This document shows, in pieces, positions 1 to 6,932 of a DNA stretch of 9,038 bases. Numbering within the stretch: the first letter of the stretch is position 1; each line of letters starts with the position of its first letter. Below the pieces are notes generated by a model. It ran no database searches. It saw only the letters and a list, made by a program, of their open reading frames with translations, and had not been told where the DNA came from. Made by a program: the position numbers and the translations under genes. Source of the DNA: Candidatus Omnitrophota bacterium (GTDB taxonomy: Bacteria; Omnitrophota; Gorgyraeia; Gygaellales; Profunditerraquicolaceae); contig JAQUON010000060.1 in the NCBI GenBank assembly GCA_028717045.1, positions 1 to 9,038 on the forward strand, written 5' to 3'.

Positions 1-43
1 CCGTGACAGGGCGACGTGTTAAACCAGGCTACACTACGACCCC
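1..43 (-). tRNA. tRNA-Asp (GUC anticodon), 5' part only, cut by the left window edge
   Basis: Read on the minus strand from 43 down to 1, the sequence gives a 7-nt acceptor strand GGGGTCG, the linker TA, a D stem GTGT/ACAC around an 11-nt loop containing GG, one linker base, the anticodon-stem strand TCGCC (14-10) and the seven-base loop CTGTCAC (9-3). The anticodon GTC lies at 7-5. The first two bases of the 3' anticodon strand (GG) pair correctly with the CC. The variable loop, T arm and 3' acceptor strand lie outside the window, so completeness cannot be judged. It would decode GAC/GAU as aspartate. It follows tRNA-Val on the same strand, with an inverted-repeat element between them. Confidence 0.88.
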
Positions 44-59
44 CTTATTGAGGACACTT

Positions 60-88
60 ATTGTAGGGGAAAATACCTCACTATGCAA
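60..88 (-). promoter_or_regulatory. Candidate sigma-70-type promoter for the tRNA-Asp gene
   Basis: On the minus strand TACAAT (65-60) matches the -10 consensus at five of six bases. TTGCAT (88-83), 17 nt upstream, matches the -35 consensus at only three of six. Transcription would start near 53, about ten bases before the mature 5' end of tRNA-Asp, which is a typical short tRNA leader. The weak -35 box makes this a moderate call. The tRNA could instead be part of a longer transcript from tRNA-Val. Confidence 0.4.
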
Positions 89-108
89 TATATTTCTAAA
101 ACCACGAT

Positions 109-232
109 GTATAAAATTCTAAACAAATCATAAATTCCAATGTTTTAAATCCCAAGCAGGTCCGTTTGGAGCATTGGGATTTATGATTTAGGGCTTGTTT
201 AGAATTTAGGATTTCGTGCTTAGGATTTATAC
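109..232. repeat. AT-rich imperfect inverted-repeat element between the two tRNA genes
   Basis: Three pairs of arms match in inverted orientation: GTATAAA (109-115) with TTTATAC (226-232), ATTCTAAACAA (116-126) with its complement at 195-205, and a 16-base block at 127-142 with 172-187 that has one G:T-type mismatch. The right arm carries extra sequence at 188-194 and 206-225, including two direct copies of TTAGGATTT (206-214 and 220-228) spaced 14 nt apart. The centre (143-171) is non-coding. The whole could fold into a long hairpin in either strand's RNA. It has the look of a miniature palindromic repeat element and could also end transcription from tRNA-Val. No reading frame of note lies inside it. 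I recall similar AAATCCTAA-rich intergenic repeats in Omnitrophota-type genomes, but have not checked. Confidence 0.65.
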
Positions 233-235
233 AAA

Positions 236-309
236 TGGGCGCTAGAGGACTTGAACCCCTGGCCTAGTGAATGTAAGTCACTCGCTCTAACCAACTGAGC
301 TAAGCGCCC
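236..309 (-). tRNA. tRNA-Val (UAC anticodon), complete
   Basis: The minus strand folds as a full cloverleaf of 74 nt. The acceptor stem pairs GGGCGCT (309-303) with AGCGCCC (243-237), and the discriminator base is A (236). The D stem is GCTC/GAGC with a nine-base loop containing GG. The anticodon stem AGTGA/TCACT encloses the loop CTTACAT (277-271), with anticodon TAC at 275-273. The T stem AGGGG/CCTCT has one G:U pair and the T loop is TTCAAGT. The CCA end is not encoded; the gene is followed by TTTGT. It would read GUA and related valine codons. It lies on the same strand as the ATPase operon and downstream of atpK, with no clear promoter of its own, so co-transcription is possible. Its first 13 bases plus six upstream bases are repeated at 434-452. 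Confidence 0.96.
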
Positions 310-315
310 GATTAT
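297..315 (-). repeat. 19-bp direct repeat, copy covering the 5' end of tRNA-Val
   Basis: This 19-base block spans the first 13 bases of tRNA-Val (309-297) and the six bases upstream of it (315-310, ATAATC on the minus strand). It is identical to 434-452 in the same orientation, and the copies are 137 bp apart from start to start. Sequence beyond the repeat differs at both ends. Confidence 0.85.
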
Positions 316-354
316 CTTAATTGCATTGCGCGCAGCGAACACCTATGAACCAAT

Positions 355-390
355 CCCGATGGTGGCGCTTCTTCGAAGCTTTCCATCGGG
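355..390 (-). repeat. Hairpin with 8-bp outer stem (CCCGATGG / CCATCGGG)
   Basis: CCCGATGG at 355-362 is a perfect inverted repeat of CCATCGGG at 383-390. Inside it GCTTC (367-371) pairs with GAAGC (375-379) around a three-base loop, leaving a small internal loop between the two stems. On the minus-strand transcript it lies between atpK and tRNA-Val. No run of T follows it on the minus strand, so it does not look like a standard intrinsic terminator. It could be a palindromic repeat unit, an RNA stability element or a barrier for 3' trimming of the ATPase message. Confidence 0.6.
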
Positions 391-391
391 A

Positions 392-430
392 CCCCGACCC
401 GCGCTTTAGTTACACGTCAAGGCGTCGGGG
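392..430 (-). repeat. Second hairpin, 7-bp stem (CCCCGAC / GTCGGGG), next to the first
   Basis: CCCCGAC (392-398) is a perfect inverted repeat of GTCGGGG (424-430) around a 25-base loop. It is separated from the neighbouring hairpin by a single base (391), so the two stems could stack. As with that hairpin, no T-run follows. An alternative pairing of 401-409 with 437-444 (one bulged base) would compete with this stem. Confidence 0.5.
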
Positions 431-433
431 CTA

Positions 434-452
434 GAGCTAAGCGCCCGATTAT
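434..452 (-). repeat. 19-bp direct repeat, second copy: tRNA-Val 5' fragment behind atpK
   Basis: This is identical to 297-315. On the minus strand it reads ATAATC followed by the 13-nt tRNA start GGGCGCTTAGCTC, and it begins only four bases after the atpK stop codon. It stops in the D stem and no cloverleaf can follow, so this is a fragment and not a gene. The 118 bp between the copies (316-433) carry the two hairpins. Confidence 0.85.
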
Positions 453-456
453 TCCT

Positions 457-912
457 TCAAACAGCGAGTTTGCCGAGAATGCCCATTACAAAGGCCATGA
501 CAAAAAGTGCTACTGTCTCAATAATACCTAAGACTACGATATAGTTTCCAAAACCCTTGCCTGTTTCGCCCATTGCATCCGCAGCCACTGCTCCGGCTTT
601 TCCCTGCATCCACGCCGAAACTCCCATGGCAAGGCCGGCAAATATGCCGATGCCCCACAAATAACTCCCCCTCAACGCCAGCTCTGCCATTTTGTTCATA
701 ATGATCATACCGTAGATGGTCTGGGTCAAGGGAGCGCCTACAAAGGCAACCAGCATAAACGATGCGGGCTTATTCTGCGCAAAGGCCTTTTTCCAGGCAC
801 CGACTGCTGCCATGCCTGCCACCCCTGTGCCCAGGCCTGAGCCAACCGCAGATAATGCAAGCGCGCAAGCCAAGCCCAAATCTTTAAATTGTATCAAAAT
901 TCCTGTCTCCAT
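457..912 (-). CDS. atpK: V/A-type ATPase subunit K (membrane ring proteolipid)
   Basis: This 151-residue protein forms the ion-carrying rotor ring in the membrane. It has four hydrophobic helices arranged as a duplicated helical hairpin (about residues 10-35, 50-73, 84-112 and 122-148), as in V-type ring subunits of about 16 kDa. The ion-binding glutamate is E132 in helix 4 (GIIETVAL). The matching place in helix 2 holds Q64 (PLTQTIYG), so there is one carboxylate per four helices. T63, Q64, Y67, Q103 and E132 line up with the Na+ ligands and lid tyrosine known from Enterococcus hirae NtpK (T64, Q65, Y68, Q110, E139), including the 29-residue spacing from Q103 to E132. Sodium coupling is therefore inferred. 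The start ATG is preceded by a strong AAAGGAG about seven bases upstream. It is the last gene of the operon, 29 nt behind the subunit I gene. Confidence 0.95.
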   Translation of the reverse strand: METGILIQFKDLGLACALALSAVGSGLGTGVAGMAAVGAWKKAFAQNKPASFMLVAFVGAPLTQTIYGMIIMNKMAELALRGSYLWGIGIFAGLAMGVSAWMQGKAGAVAADAMGETGKGFGNYIVVLGIIETVALFVMAFVMGILGKLAV

Positions 913-941
913 TTATTCACTCCTTTGTGTGCTGACACGAC

Positions 942-2708
942 TTATTCTTTAAGCGGCTTATACGCAAACCCGCTCCATTTTATATCAAGGTGGTTACAGA
1001 ATTCAAGCACATTCAGCCTGACCCCGTGCACCAATACCGACATAGGCCCAAGTAGGACGTTTAAGGCTTGGCCAAGTATAAGGATCAGGGCGGTTGCCAG
1101 CCCCGCGAAAAAATTATTAAAACCTATCTCCATGGCCATAGCGTTAAAAGAATCCGCAACCGCAACCGTCGCCAAACCAACCGCAAAAAGGCGGATATAG
1201 GAAACCACGTCGGTAAAACTGTTCACCAGGTTCAAAAGAAGATTGCCTATCCCTGCCCCAAGACCCTTAAGAATATTTTTTTGCGGGTTGGTAAATAAAA
1301 CGACCAGTCCCGCCCCTACGACAAAAAGCCATTGTGCCTGCGCAGGAAATGCTTCGCCAAGAATCAAAAGCCTTGCCAGGAAAAAGCTTCCCCAGAGGAT
1401 AAGGATCCAACCCGTGTCGGCAAGGGCACAGAGCGCAGGCAATTTGATAAGAAACCGCCACCCATGGGCAATGCTTAGATGTAAGGCCCCCACGAAGAAA
1501 CAAAGGTTTTGCACATTAGTGTCGTTGCGAAGAGAAGGCATTAGCGGCTTTATTCTTCCTGAAAGCCATTCCTGGCCGAAAAATGTGCCGGTAAGTACTC
1601 CCCAGATTACCGCGCAGGCGCTTAAGAGATAAAAAAGCGTAAACGTTCCTTCGGCCTTAAGTCTCTTTCCCCATTTTCTCTGCGCATAGAAAGTCAGGAA
1701 CAAGAAAATTCCACCGATGCCGGCGTCACCGATAAGCATCCCGAAGAAAACGGAAAAGAACAAAAGAAACCAGAGGCTGATATCGAGTTCGTGGTAACCA
1801 GGCACTACCTCGATTAATTTAAACATCGGGCTGATAATAGAGACCCAGCGGGGGTTACGGATAAGCGTGGGAACCCTCTCGCCTTCAACGGGCTCAGTGA
1901 GCCAAATTCCCCATTGCGCCTGCCGTGCATATTGAATAAGCGTATCTGTGCGATCATGCGGGATATAACCGGTAACGTATTTTATCTCATGCTCCTGTTC
2001 CATGCCAGCCAGGACTTCGCTAAACTCAAGCTCCTTCTCCAGCGTTTTTTTTGCCTGAAGCAGGCTTGCATGGTGGCAAGAGAATGAGCGTAATTCTTTT
2101 TTGATTGCCTCCATCATGCGCCTGTCTTCTGCCAGGCGCGCATTCATCTTTGTAAGGCCCATCTTAGGAGGAAGGATTTCCTTAAAAGGGATTTCCATGC
2201 TCGTGCGACTCACAAGCATACACCTGGCGATCCCGGCCTTCGTAGAGACGATATGGACCGTTGCGGCCTGGGGGAGTTTTTTTATTTCTTTTGCGGGAAG
2301 CTGGTAAAACTTCACATAAATATTCTTCCTCTCCAGCTGCCGTACGCATTCCGGATCAAAATCCCCCCACCCTTCCCATTCGTGTATGAACTGGGCAAGC
2401 GTTACCGCATACTCCTTCAATTGCTCAAACCGGCGCTGCAATTCAATGATATGCCTTGCACAAGACTTCCAGCTATCGAAAGATTTCCCGTGCAATAATC
2501 CCGGTCCCTGATCCGGCGTTTCGGCAGCAATAATACCCAGAGCATTATTGAGAAGCGCGTAATCATCCTGCAGTGAGGCAATATCTTTACTTTTAGGCAC
2601 CTGTTGATGTACTATATGCAAAAGCCCCAGAGAACGCAACTTGGCGATGACGGCACTGGCGTCTTTTGCCTGCATAAGAAGCGTCGCTTTTTTCATGGGC
2701 ACAATCAT
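942..2708 (-). CDS. atpI: V/A-type ATPase subunit I (membrane stator, a-subunit homologue)
   Basis: This 588-residue protein is close to the family's lower size range. Residues 1 to about 300 form the soluble arm, with helical stretches near 85-110 and 185-235. About 300-575 hold the membrane domain, starting with the typical LFFSVFFGMLIGDAG segment (316-330). R506 in SYIRLFAVG matches the essential arginine that faces the ring glutamate (Vph1 R735 in yeast). R564 in HGVRLNVLEF matches the second conserved arginine (Vph1 R799). The protein supplies the ion half-channels and ties the ring to the peripheral stalk. The ATG overlaps the subunit D stop codon as ATGA, with AGAGGT a few bases upstream, which favours this start (MIVPMKK) over the methionine at residue 5. 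Function is clear from the family; ion specificity must be read from subunit K. Confidence 0.95.
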   Translation of the reverse strand: MIVPMKKATLLMQAKDASAVIAKLRSLGLLHIVHQQVPKSKDIASLQDDYALLNNALGIIAAETPDQGPGLLHGKSFDSWKSCARHIIELQRRFEQLKEYAVTLAQFIHEWEGWGDFDPECVRQLERKNIYVKFYQLPAKEIKKLPQAATVHIVSTKAGIARCMLVSRTSMEIPFKEILPPKMGLTKMNARLAEDRRMMEAIKKELRSFSCHHASLLQAKKTLEKELEFSEVLAGMEQEHEIKYVTGYIPHDRTDTLIQYARQAQWGIWLTEPVEGERVPTLIRNPRWVSIISPMFKLIEVVPGYHELDISLWFLLFFSVFFGMLIGDAGIGGIFLFLTFYAQRKWGKRLKAEGTFTLFYLLSACAVIWGVLTGTFFGQEWLSGRIKPLMPSLRNDTNVQNLCFFVGALHLSIAHGWRFLIKLPALCALADTGWILILWGSFFLARLLILGEAFPAQAQWLFVVGAGLVVLFTNPQKNILKGLGAGIGNLLLNLVNSFTDVVSYIRLFAVGLATVAVADSFNAMAMEIGFNNFFAGLATALILILGQALNVLLGPMSVLVHGVRLNVLEFCNHLDIKWSGFAYKPLKE

Positions 2709-3322
2709 ACTGCTACCTCTTCTAACACCGTTTCTTCGATTTTCCTTTTAGCCATTTTACTGCGGCCGACCGCATTGGTCATTTGGTCCCCTAGATAAAT
2801 TTTAATAAGGCGGATGGTTTCCTTGGCCAGAGGGATTTTAACCTTTTCAAAGAGGTTTACGCGTTGGGTGGTGATACGTAATTCATCTCTAAGCACCTTG
2901 ACACCCTGCGCAAGCACCTTGATTTCCTGCCGCAGGGAAACAAGCTCTCTGAGTAAATCTACTGCCGTATCAACCCACAGCGGGATAATAAATAAATCGT
3001 ACTCTGCGGGTTCAAATTCGGCGCGTTCAAACACAGGCAGGTCAACACCGGCAATATTTCTGGCGGCAATCGTGATTTCTTTCGGCGTGATCCAAGCCCG
3101 CAGGTCTTTGGGCACATCAACAAGAAGCCCTGCCCATGCCTCAATCATTCCCCTTTTTGACGCTTCGAGCTCTTCCTTTTCCTGGTGCAGCCGTAATTGC
3201 CGCAGAATTTCCATCTGCAGTTGTTGTTTTTTAAGCTGCAGCGTAGGCAGATACCGTTCGTACTGCCTGAGGGCATCCCTTGTCTTTTTAAGCTCGCCTT
3301 TGGTAAATTTAATCCTTGCCAT
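2705..3322 (-). CDS. atpD: V/A-type ATPase subunit D (central rotor shaft)
   Basis: Subunit D is the coiled-coil shaft that turns inside the A3B3 head and transmits torque to the membrane ring. The 205-residue protein begins MARIKFTKGELKKTRDALR, a typical subunit D opening. It has two long helices (about 1-60 and 125-195) that would form the antiparallel coiled coil, with a small globular insert between. An upstream in-frame ATG at 3448 would add 42 residues that belong to the subunit B coding region in another frame. I reject it because the conserved N terminus starts at 3322. The gene overlaps the end of the B gene by 14 nt and no strong ribosome site is visible, so translation is probably coupled to B. 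Its stop overlaps the start of the subunit I gene. Confidence 0.94.
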   Translation of the reverse strand: MARIKFTKGELKKTRDALRQYERYLPTLQLKKQQLQMEILRQLRLHQEKEELEASKRGMIEAWAGLLVDVPKDLRAWITPKEITIAARNIAGVDLPVFERAEFEPAEYDLFIIPLWVDTAVDLLRELVSLRQEIKVLAQGVKVLRDELRITTQRVNLFEKVKIPLAKETIRLIKIYLGDQMTNAVGRSKMAKRKIEETVLEEVAV

Positions 3323-4619
3323 GTGCCTGCTTCGGCCAATACTGCTCAATGATAGATTTCTTAATACCGGTTTCTTGCGGCGTAAAACATTCGGCAAGCA
3401 GTTCCCAACCAAGGTCAAGCGCTTGCTCAAGGGGGATATTGATTTCAAGTGACATCATATTCGTTTCAAAAAGCTTACCGTACTTAAGAAGCTTTTTATC
3501 CCACGGGCTCATCTGAAAGCCCATTGATTGCTTTTCAAGCGTCTCGCGGTAATTGGCGAACAGCTGTATCATTGTATCCATAATAGTGCGGTGGTCGGCT
3601 CTGGTCTTTGCGTTCACCTGCTGCTTGAGCCGGCTTAAGGAGCCGAAAGGCTCGATAACCTTGCCCTTAAGGTAGAACTGGCCTTCAGTAATATAGCCTG
3701 TGTTATCAGGCACAGGATGGGTAACGTCGTCTCCGGGCATGGTGGTTGCCGCCAGAATAGTGATTGAGCCGGCAGTATCAAAATCAACTGCCTTTTCATA
3801 CCGTGCTGCCAGCTGGCTATAGAGGTCTCCCGGGTAACCGCGGTTTGAAGGAACCTGTTCCATGGTGATAGAAATCTCTTTTAAGGCATCGCAGAAATTG
3901 GTCATGTCTGTAAGCAGTACCAATACCCGCTTGCCGTTGAGCGCGAATTGTTCTGCGACTGCCAGGCTTATATCGGGAACCAAGAGGCATTCGACTGTCG
4001 GGTCTGCGGCAGTATGGATAAAGAATACCGAGCGCGAAAGCGACCCCTGTTCTTGAAGAATATCCCTGAAGAAAAGAAAATCGTCATATTTTAAACCCAT
4101 CCCGCCGAGTATGATTATATCTATCTCTGCCTGGATTGCAATTCTGGCTAAGAGTTCATTGTACGGCTCTCCGGCAATGGAAAAAATCGGCAATTTCTGC
4201 GATTCAACCAAGGAATTAAATACATCAATCATGGGAATGCCGGTGCGTATCATCTTATTGGGGATAATCCTCTTGGTAGGATTGACCGGCGGCCCGCCTA
4301 TATCCACCACATTCTCAGAGAGTGCCGGCCCGCGGTCAAGCGGCATGCCGCTGCCGTTAAAAATGCGGCCCAGAAGGTCCTCCCCGCTTGCGATGCGCAT
4401 GGGATGCCCCAAAAAGCGCACCTTGTCTCCGGTAGATATGCCTTTGCTTCCGGCAAATACCTGCAGGTACACCCGCTTGCCCTCAAGCCGGATTACTTGG
4501 GCGAGCGAAATACCGCGTTGTGTGGTGACTTCGGCAATCTCGCTGTAGCCTACGCCTTCGGCCTCAACAATAATTACGTCTCCGGCTATCTGTAAAATAT
4601 TTGTATAGACTTTCTGCAT
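3309..4619 (-). CDS. atpB: V/A-type ATPase subunit B (non-catalytic head subunit)
   Basis: This 436-residue protein alternates with subunit A in the hexameric head. It has an N-terminal beta-barrel (about 1-75), a nucleotide-fold domain and a C-terminal helical domain. The P-loop position reads SIAGEPYNE (147-155) and lacks the GxxxxGKT consensus, as expected for the non-catalytic subunit. Family motifs include PSNRGYPGDLYSQLA (257-271) and DDVTHPVPDNTGYITEGQF (297-315). R330 in GSLSRL fits the arginine finger that reaches into the catalytic site of subunit A. Length is slightly below the usual 450-470. The gene starts six bases after the subunit A stop codon. The sequence before the ATG is AATAAGAAAA, a poor ribosome site, so coupling to A is likely. 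It overlaps the D gene by 14 nt. Confidence 0.95.
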   Translation of the reverse strand: MQKVYTNILQIAGDVIIVEAEGVGYSEIAEVTTQRGISLAQVIRLEGKRVYLQVFAGSKGISTGDKVRFLGHPMRIASGEDLLGRIFNGSGMPLDRGPALSENVVDIGGPPVNPTKRIIPNKMIRTGIPMIDVFNSLVESQKLPIFSIAGEPYNELLARIAIQAEIDIIILGGMGLKYDDFLFFRDILQEQGSLSRSVFFIHTAADPTVECLLVPDISLAVAEQFALNGKRVLVLLTDMTNFCDALKEISITMEQVPSNRGYPGDLYSQLAARYEKAVDFDTAGSITILAATTMPGDDVTHPVPDNTGYITEGQFYLKGKVIEPFGSLSRLKQQVNAKTRADHRTIMDTMIQLFANYRETLEKQSMGFQMSPWDKKLLKYGKLFETNMMSLEINIPLEQALDLGWELLAECFTPQETGIKKSIIEQYWPKQAHGKD

Positions 4620-4625
4620 TTTTTC

Positions 4626-6365
4626 TTATTGTGGGGGCTTACGCTGTGTTGCGATAAGGTCAGCTGTTTCCTTCTCAAGCTGCGCAAACTCAAGGCTTTC
4701 CCACGCAGCAGAATTCCAGCTGCGGAACTGCTGCCTCAGTTTCTGAAAAAATTGCCGCGCATTTTCCTTATCCTGGAATACCAGCTCCGCTTCAAGAATC
4801 TGATAGATAAAATTAAAAATGTGTTTCTGCCTCTCCTGGGGCGTCGCTTCATCAACCGGGTCAAAGGCATTTTGCTGCAGATACACAAAGTCGAAAAATT
4901 CACCCTTTAAATAATCAACGAAGTCCGCAAGTGAAGTACCCTCTTCACCGATGACCTTCATCATCTGGGCAACGTCATGGCTTTTGCGCAAAATAGCGTG
5001 CCCTTTTTTCATCTGTGTCTCGTCAATAAAACTCTTGTATTTTGACCAGGAAATCAGCGGGTCAATCGCAGGGTAGCGCCTGGCATCAGAGCGTTCCCTA
5101 GAAAGCCCGTGAAAGGCGCCTACAACTTTAAGCGTTGCCTGCGTCACCGGCTCCTCAAAATTTCCTCCTGCCGGGCTGACCGTGCCCCCGATAGTCACTG
5201 AGCCGCTGCTTCCGTCATAAAGCCTGACAGCGCCTGCCCGCTCATAAAACGAGGCGATACGGGATTCAAGATATGCAGGGAACGCCTCTTCTCCGGGTAT
5301 CTCTTCAAGCCTGCCTGACATTTCCCTCATTGCCTGCGCCCATCGGGAAGTCGAATCAGCCAAAAGCAATACGTCTAATCCCATCTGGCGGTAATACTCG
5401 GCAATGGTAACCGCAGTGTAGACGCTTGATTCTCTCGCCGCAACAGGCATAGAACTTGTGTTACAGATAATCACGGTCCGGTCACTTAAAGGCTTATTGG
5501 TCTTTGGGTCGATGATAGAAGGGAAGGTTTTTAGTGTTTCTACAACTTCCCCTGCGCGTTCACCGCACGCCGCAATAACGACAACGTCCACTTCGGCATG
5601 GCGGCTAGTCAGCTGCTGAAGCACGGTTTTGCCTGCGCCAAACGGCCCCGGGATGCAATACGTCCCGCCTTTGGCCGTGGGAAATAAAGAATCAATTAAC
5701 CTCATCTTGGTTACCAGGGGTTCTTGAGGTTTAAGTTTTTCCGCGTATGCCTGAATCGGGATCTTTACCGGCCATGTCTGTGTAAGAAATACTTCCTGGC
5801 TCTTGCCATTTGCGTCTTTAAGCCGCGCAACCGGGTATGTCAAATTATAGTTACCGCGCGCCACAATACTTTCTACCTCGGCAGTGCCGTGCAAATGAAA
5901 CGGCACCATGATATAGTGCTTCAATATCTTTTCCGTAACAAAGCCGAGCTTATCCGACGGCCTGACTATATCGCCTGCCTTGGCAAGCGGGGTAAATTCC
6001 CATTGCGATTCGTCAGCCAGAGGTTTAAGATATATGCCTCGCGTTAAGAAAAACCCGTGCTTTTGAGCAATAAGGGGAAGGGGATTTTCCAAGCCGTCAA
6101 ATATCTGGCCAAGCAGCCCCGGCCCAAGTTCGACGGAAAGAAGCTCATCGCTAAATTCGACTTCTCCCCCAACCTTTAAACCGGTAGTACTTTCATACAC
6201 CTGCATTTCGGCGAGGTTACCCTTAATACGGATTACTTCCGATTTAAGTCGTTCCTGGCCGTGCAAGATATAGGCGACCTCGTTTTGCACGACAAAGGTA
6301 TCAAAATAAGCCGTAACCATGTTACCGCTTATTTTGGTAATACGCCCCATCCTTTTCGTAGCCAT
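4626..6365 (-). CDS. atpA: V/A-type ATPase subunit A (catalytic head subunit)
   Basis: This 579-residue ATP-hydrolysing or ATP-making subunit is near the usual 580-600. It has an N-terminal barrel (about 1-75) and the extra bulge domain typical of A subunits (about 110-190). The Walker A motif GPFGAGKT is at 240-247 (K246, T247), CGERAGE is at 267-273 with catalytic E269, and the Walker B strand DVLLLADSTSRW is at 331-342. SPAGGNFEEPVTQ (397-409) is the family's second active-site loop; many relatives have D or S where this has N or E. The C-terminal part is helical and carries the stalk-facing region. The start is supported by AGGA, which overlaps the upstream stop codon about ten bases before the ATG. 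It lies 12 nt after the DUF2764-like gene and six bases before B. Confidence 0.96.
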   Translation of the reverse strand: MATKRMGRITKISGNMVTAYFDTFVVQNEVAYILHGQERLKSEVIRIKGNLAEMQVYESTTGLKVGGEVEFSDELLSVELGPGLLGQIFDGLENPLPLIAQKHGFFLTRGIYLKPLADESQWEFTPLAKAGDIVRPSDKLGFVTEKILKHYIMVPFHLHGTAEVESIVARGNYNLTYPVARLKDANGKSQEVFLTQTWPVKIPIQAYAEKLKPQEPLVTKMRLIDSLFPTAKGGTYCIPGPFGAGKTVLQQLTSRHAEVDVVVIAACGERAGEVVETLKTFPSIIDPKTNKPLSDRTVIICNTSSMPVAARESSVYTAVTIAEYYRQMGLDVLLLADSTSRWAQAMREMSGRLEEIPGEEAFPAYLESRIASFYERAGAVRLYDGSSGSVTIGGTVSPAGGNFEEPVTQATLKVVGAFHGLSRERSDARRYPAIDPLISWSKYKSFIDETQMKKGHAILRKSHDVAQMMKVIGEEGTSLADFVDYLKGEFFDFVYLQQNAFDPVDEATPQERQKHIFNFIYQILEAELVFQDKENARQFFQKLRQQFRSWNSAAWESLEFAQLEKETADLIATQRKPPQ

Positions 6366-6377
6366 AACGTTCTTTTC

Positions 6378-6929
6378 CTAACCCTTCTCTATGGGTTCGC
6401 TTTCACGCAATAGCGCCTCAAGCAGCTTTACCTTATCGCTGGTGCGGATTTTTTCCCAGCGTATAAGTAATAATAATTTCAAACCGTATACTATGAGTGC
6501 ATCGATATCGAAATAATGGCCGGCTGAGAATTCATCATACATCTGCCAGCGGCCCTGGTCCAGTACCTTCTCCGCCTCTAGGGGTGAGGTATTTTTATAG
6601 GCATTCATGGCAATGTGGTTGATGCGTGAATCTATCACTGTGCCATCGCAGCGCAGGTATGTAGAGGGGTCCAGTTTCTTGCGGCCCGCCCTTAATTTTA
6701 CCAATTCATTGCCTAATGCGGCCTCGAAATCGTGCCATTTTTTTAATGTAGCCTGCCCTGGCCCGGCTTGTTCATCTTGACGCATTGCAAGCGCCTTAAG
6801 CATAGCAATATCCTCTCCGGGCACGAACTCGCTGCAGGTCTGTATGAATTTCTCGTATGAAAAAGGTGGCTTGGCACCAAAATGCAACATCGGCAGGCTT
6901 GAGAGTAAATAGGTATAATATACAGGCAT
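6378..6929 (-). CDS. DUF2764-family protein of the V-type ATPase operon (probable stalk subunit, C-like position)
   Basis: This 183-residue soluble protein has no signal peptide or membrane helix. It opens with YYTYLLSSLPMLHFG, which resembles the N terminus of DUF2764 proteins. It has a conserved-looking middle (about 93-105, CDGTVIDSRINH) and a C-terminal segment with FDIDALIVYGLKLLLLIRWEKI (about 140-161). The LKL..L.RW pattern there recalls the end of the C/d-type stalk subunits. The gene sits between E and A, three bases after the E stop. In chlamydiae, spirochaetes and Bacteroidetes a gene of this family holds the same slot. I infer that it takes the place of subunit C, linking the shaft to the ring, but a purely accessory role is possible. 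The family call is by memory of pattern and position. Confidence 0.75.
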   Translation of the reverse strand: MPVYYTYLLSSLPMLHFGAKPPFSYEKFIQTCSEFVPGEDIAMLKALAMRQDEQAGPGQATLKKWHDFEAALGNELVKLRAGRKKLDPSTYLRCDGTVIDSRINHIAMNAYKNTSPLEAEKVLDQGRWQMYDEFSAGHYFDIDALIVYGLKLLLLIRWEKIRTSDKVKLLEALLRESEPIEKG

Positions 6930-6932
6930 AAC

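Noticed and set aside
392..444. An H-type pseudoknot formed by 437-444 with 401-409 and 424-430 with 392-398
   Set aside because: The stems interleave in the right order, but the connecting loop of two bases (399-400) is too short to cross an eight-pair stem. Mutually exclusive hairpins are more likely.
310..456. An intrinsic terminator after atpK
   Set aside because: Good stems are present but no U-run follows any of them on the minus strand, so a standard Rho-independent terminator is not supported.
433..456. A second tRNA gene behind atpK, suggested by the GGGCGCTTAGCTC start
   Set aside because: After the D-stem strand the sequence cannot form a D loop, anticodon arm or T arm. It is only a repeated fragment.
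3323..3448. A 42-residue N-terminal extension of subunit D
   Set aside because: This segment is the subunit B C terminus in another frame. The conserved subunit D opening MARIKFTKGEL begins at 3322.
2814..3452. A 212-codon plus-strand frame opposite the subunit D gene
   Set aside because: Its translation is serine- and arginine-rich, typical of an antisense reading of a coding strand, and it overlaps conserved subunit D and B sequence throughout.
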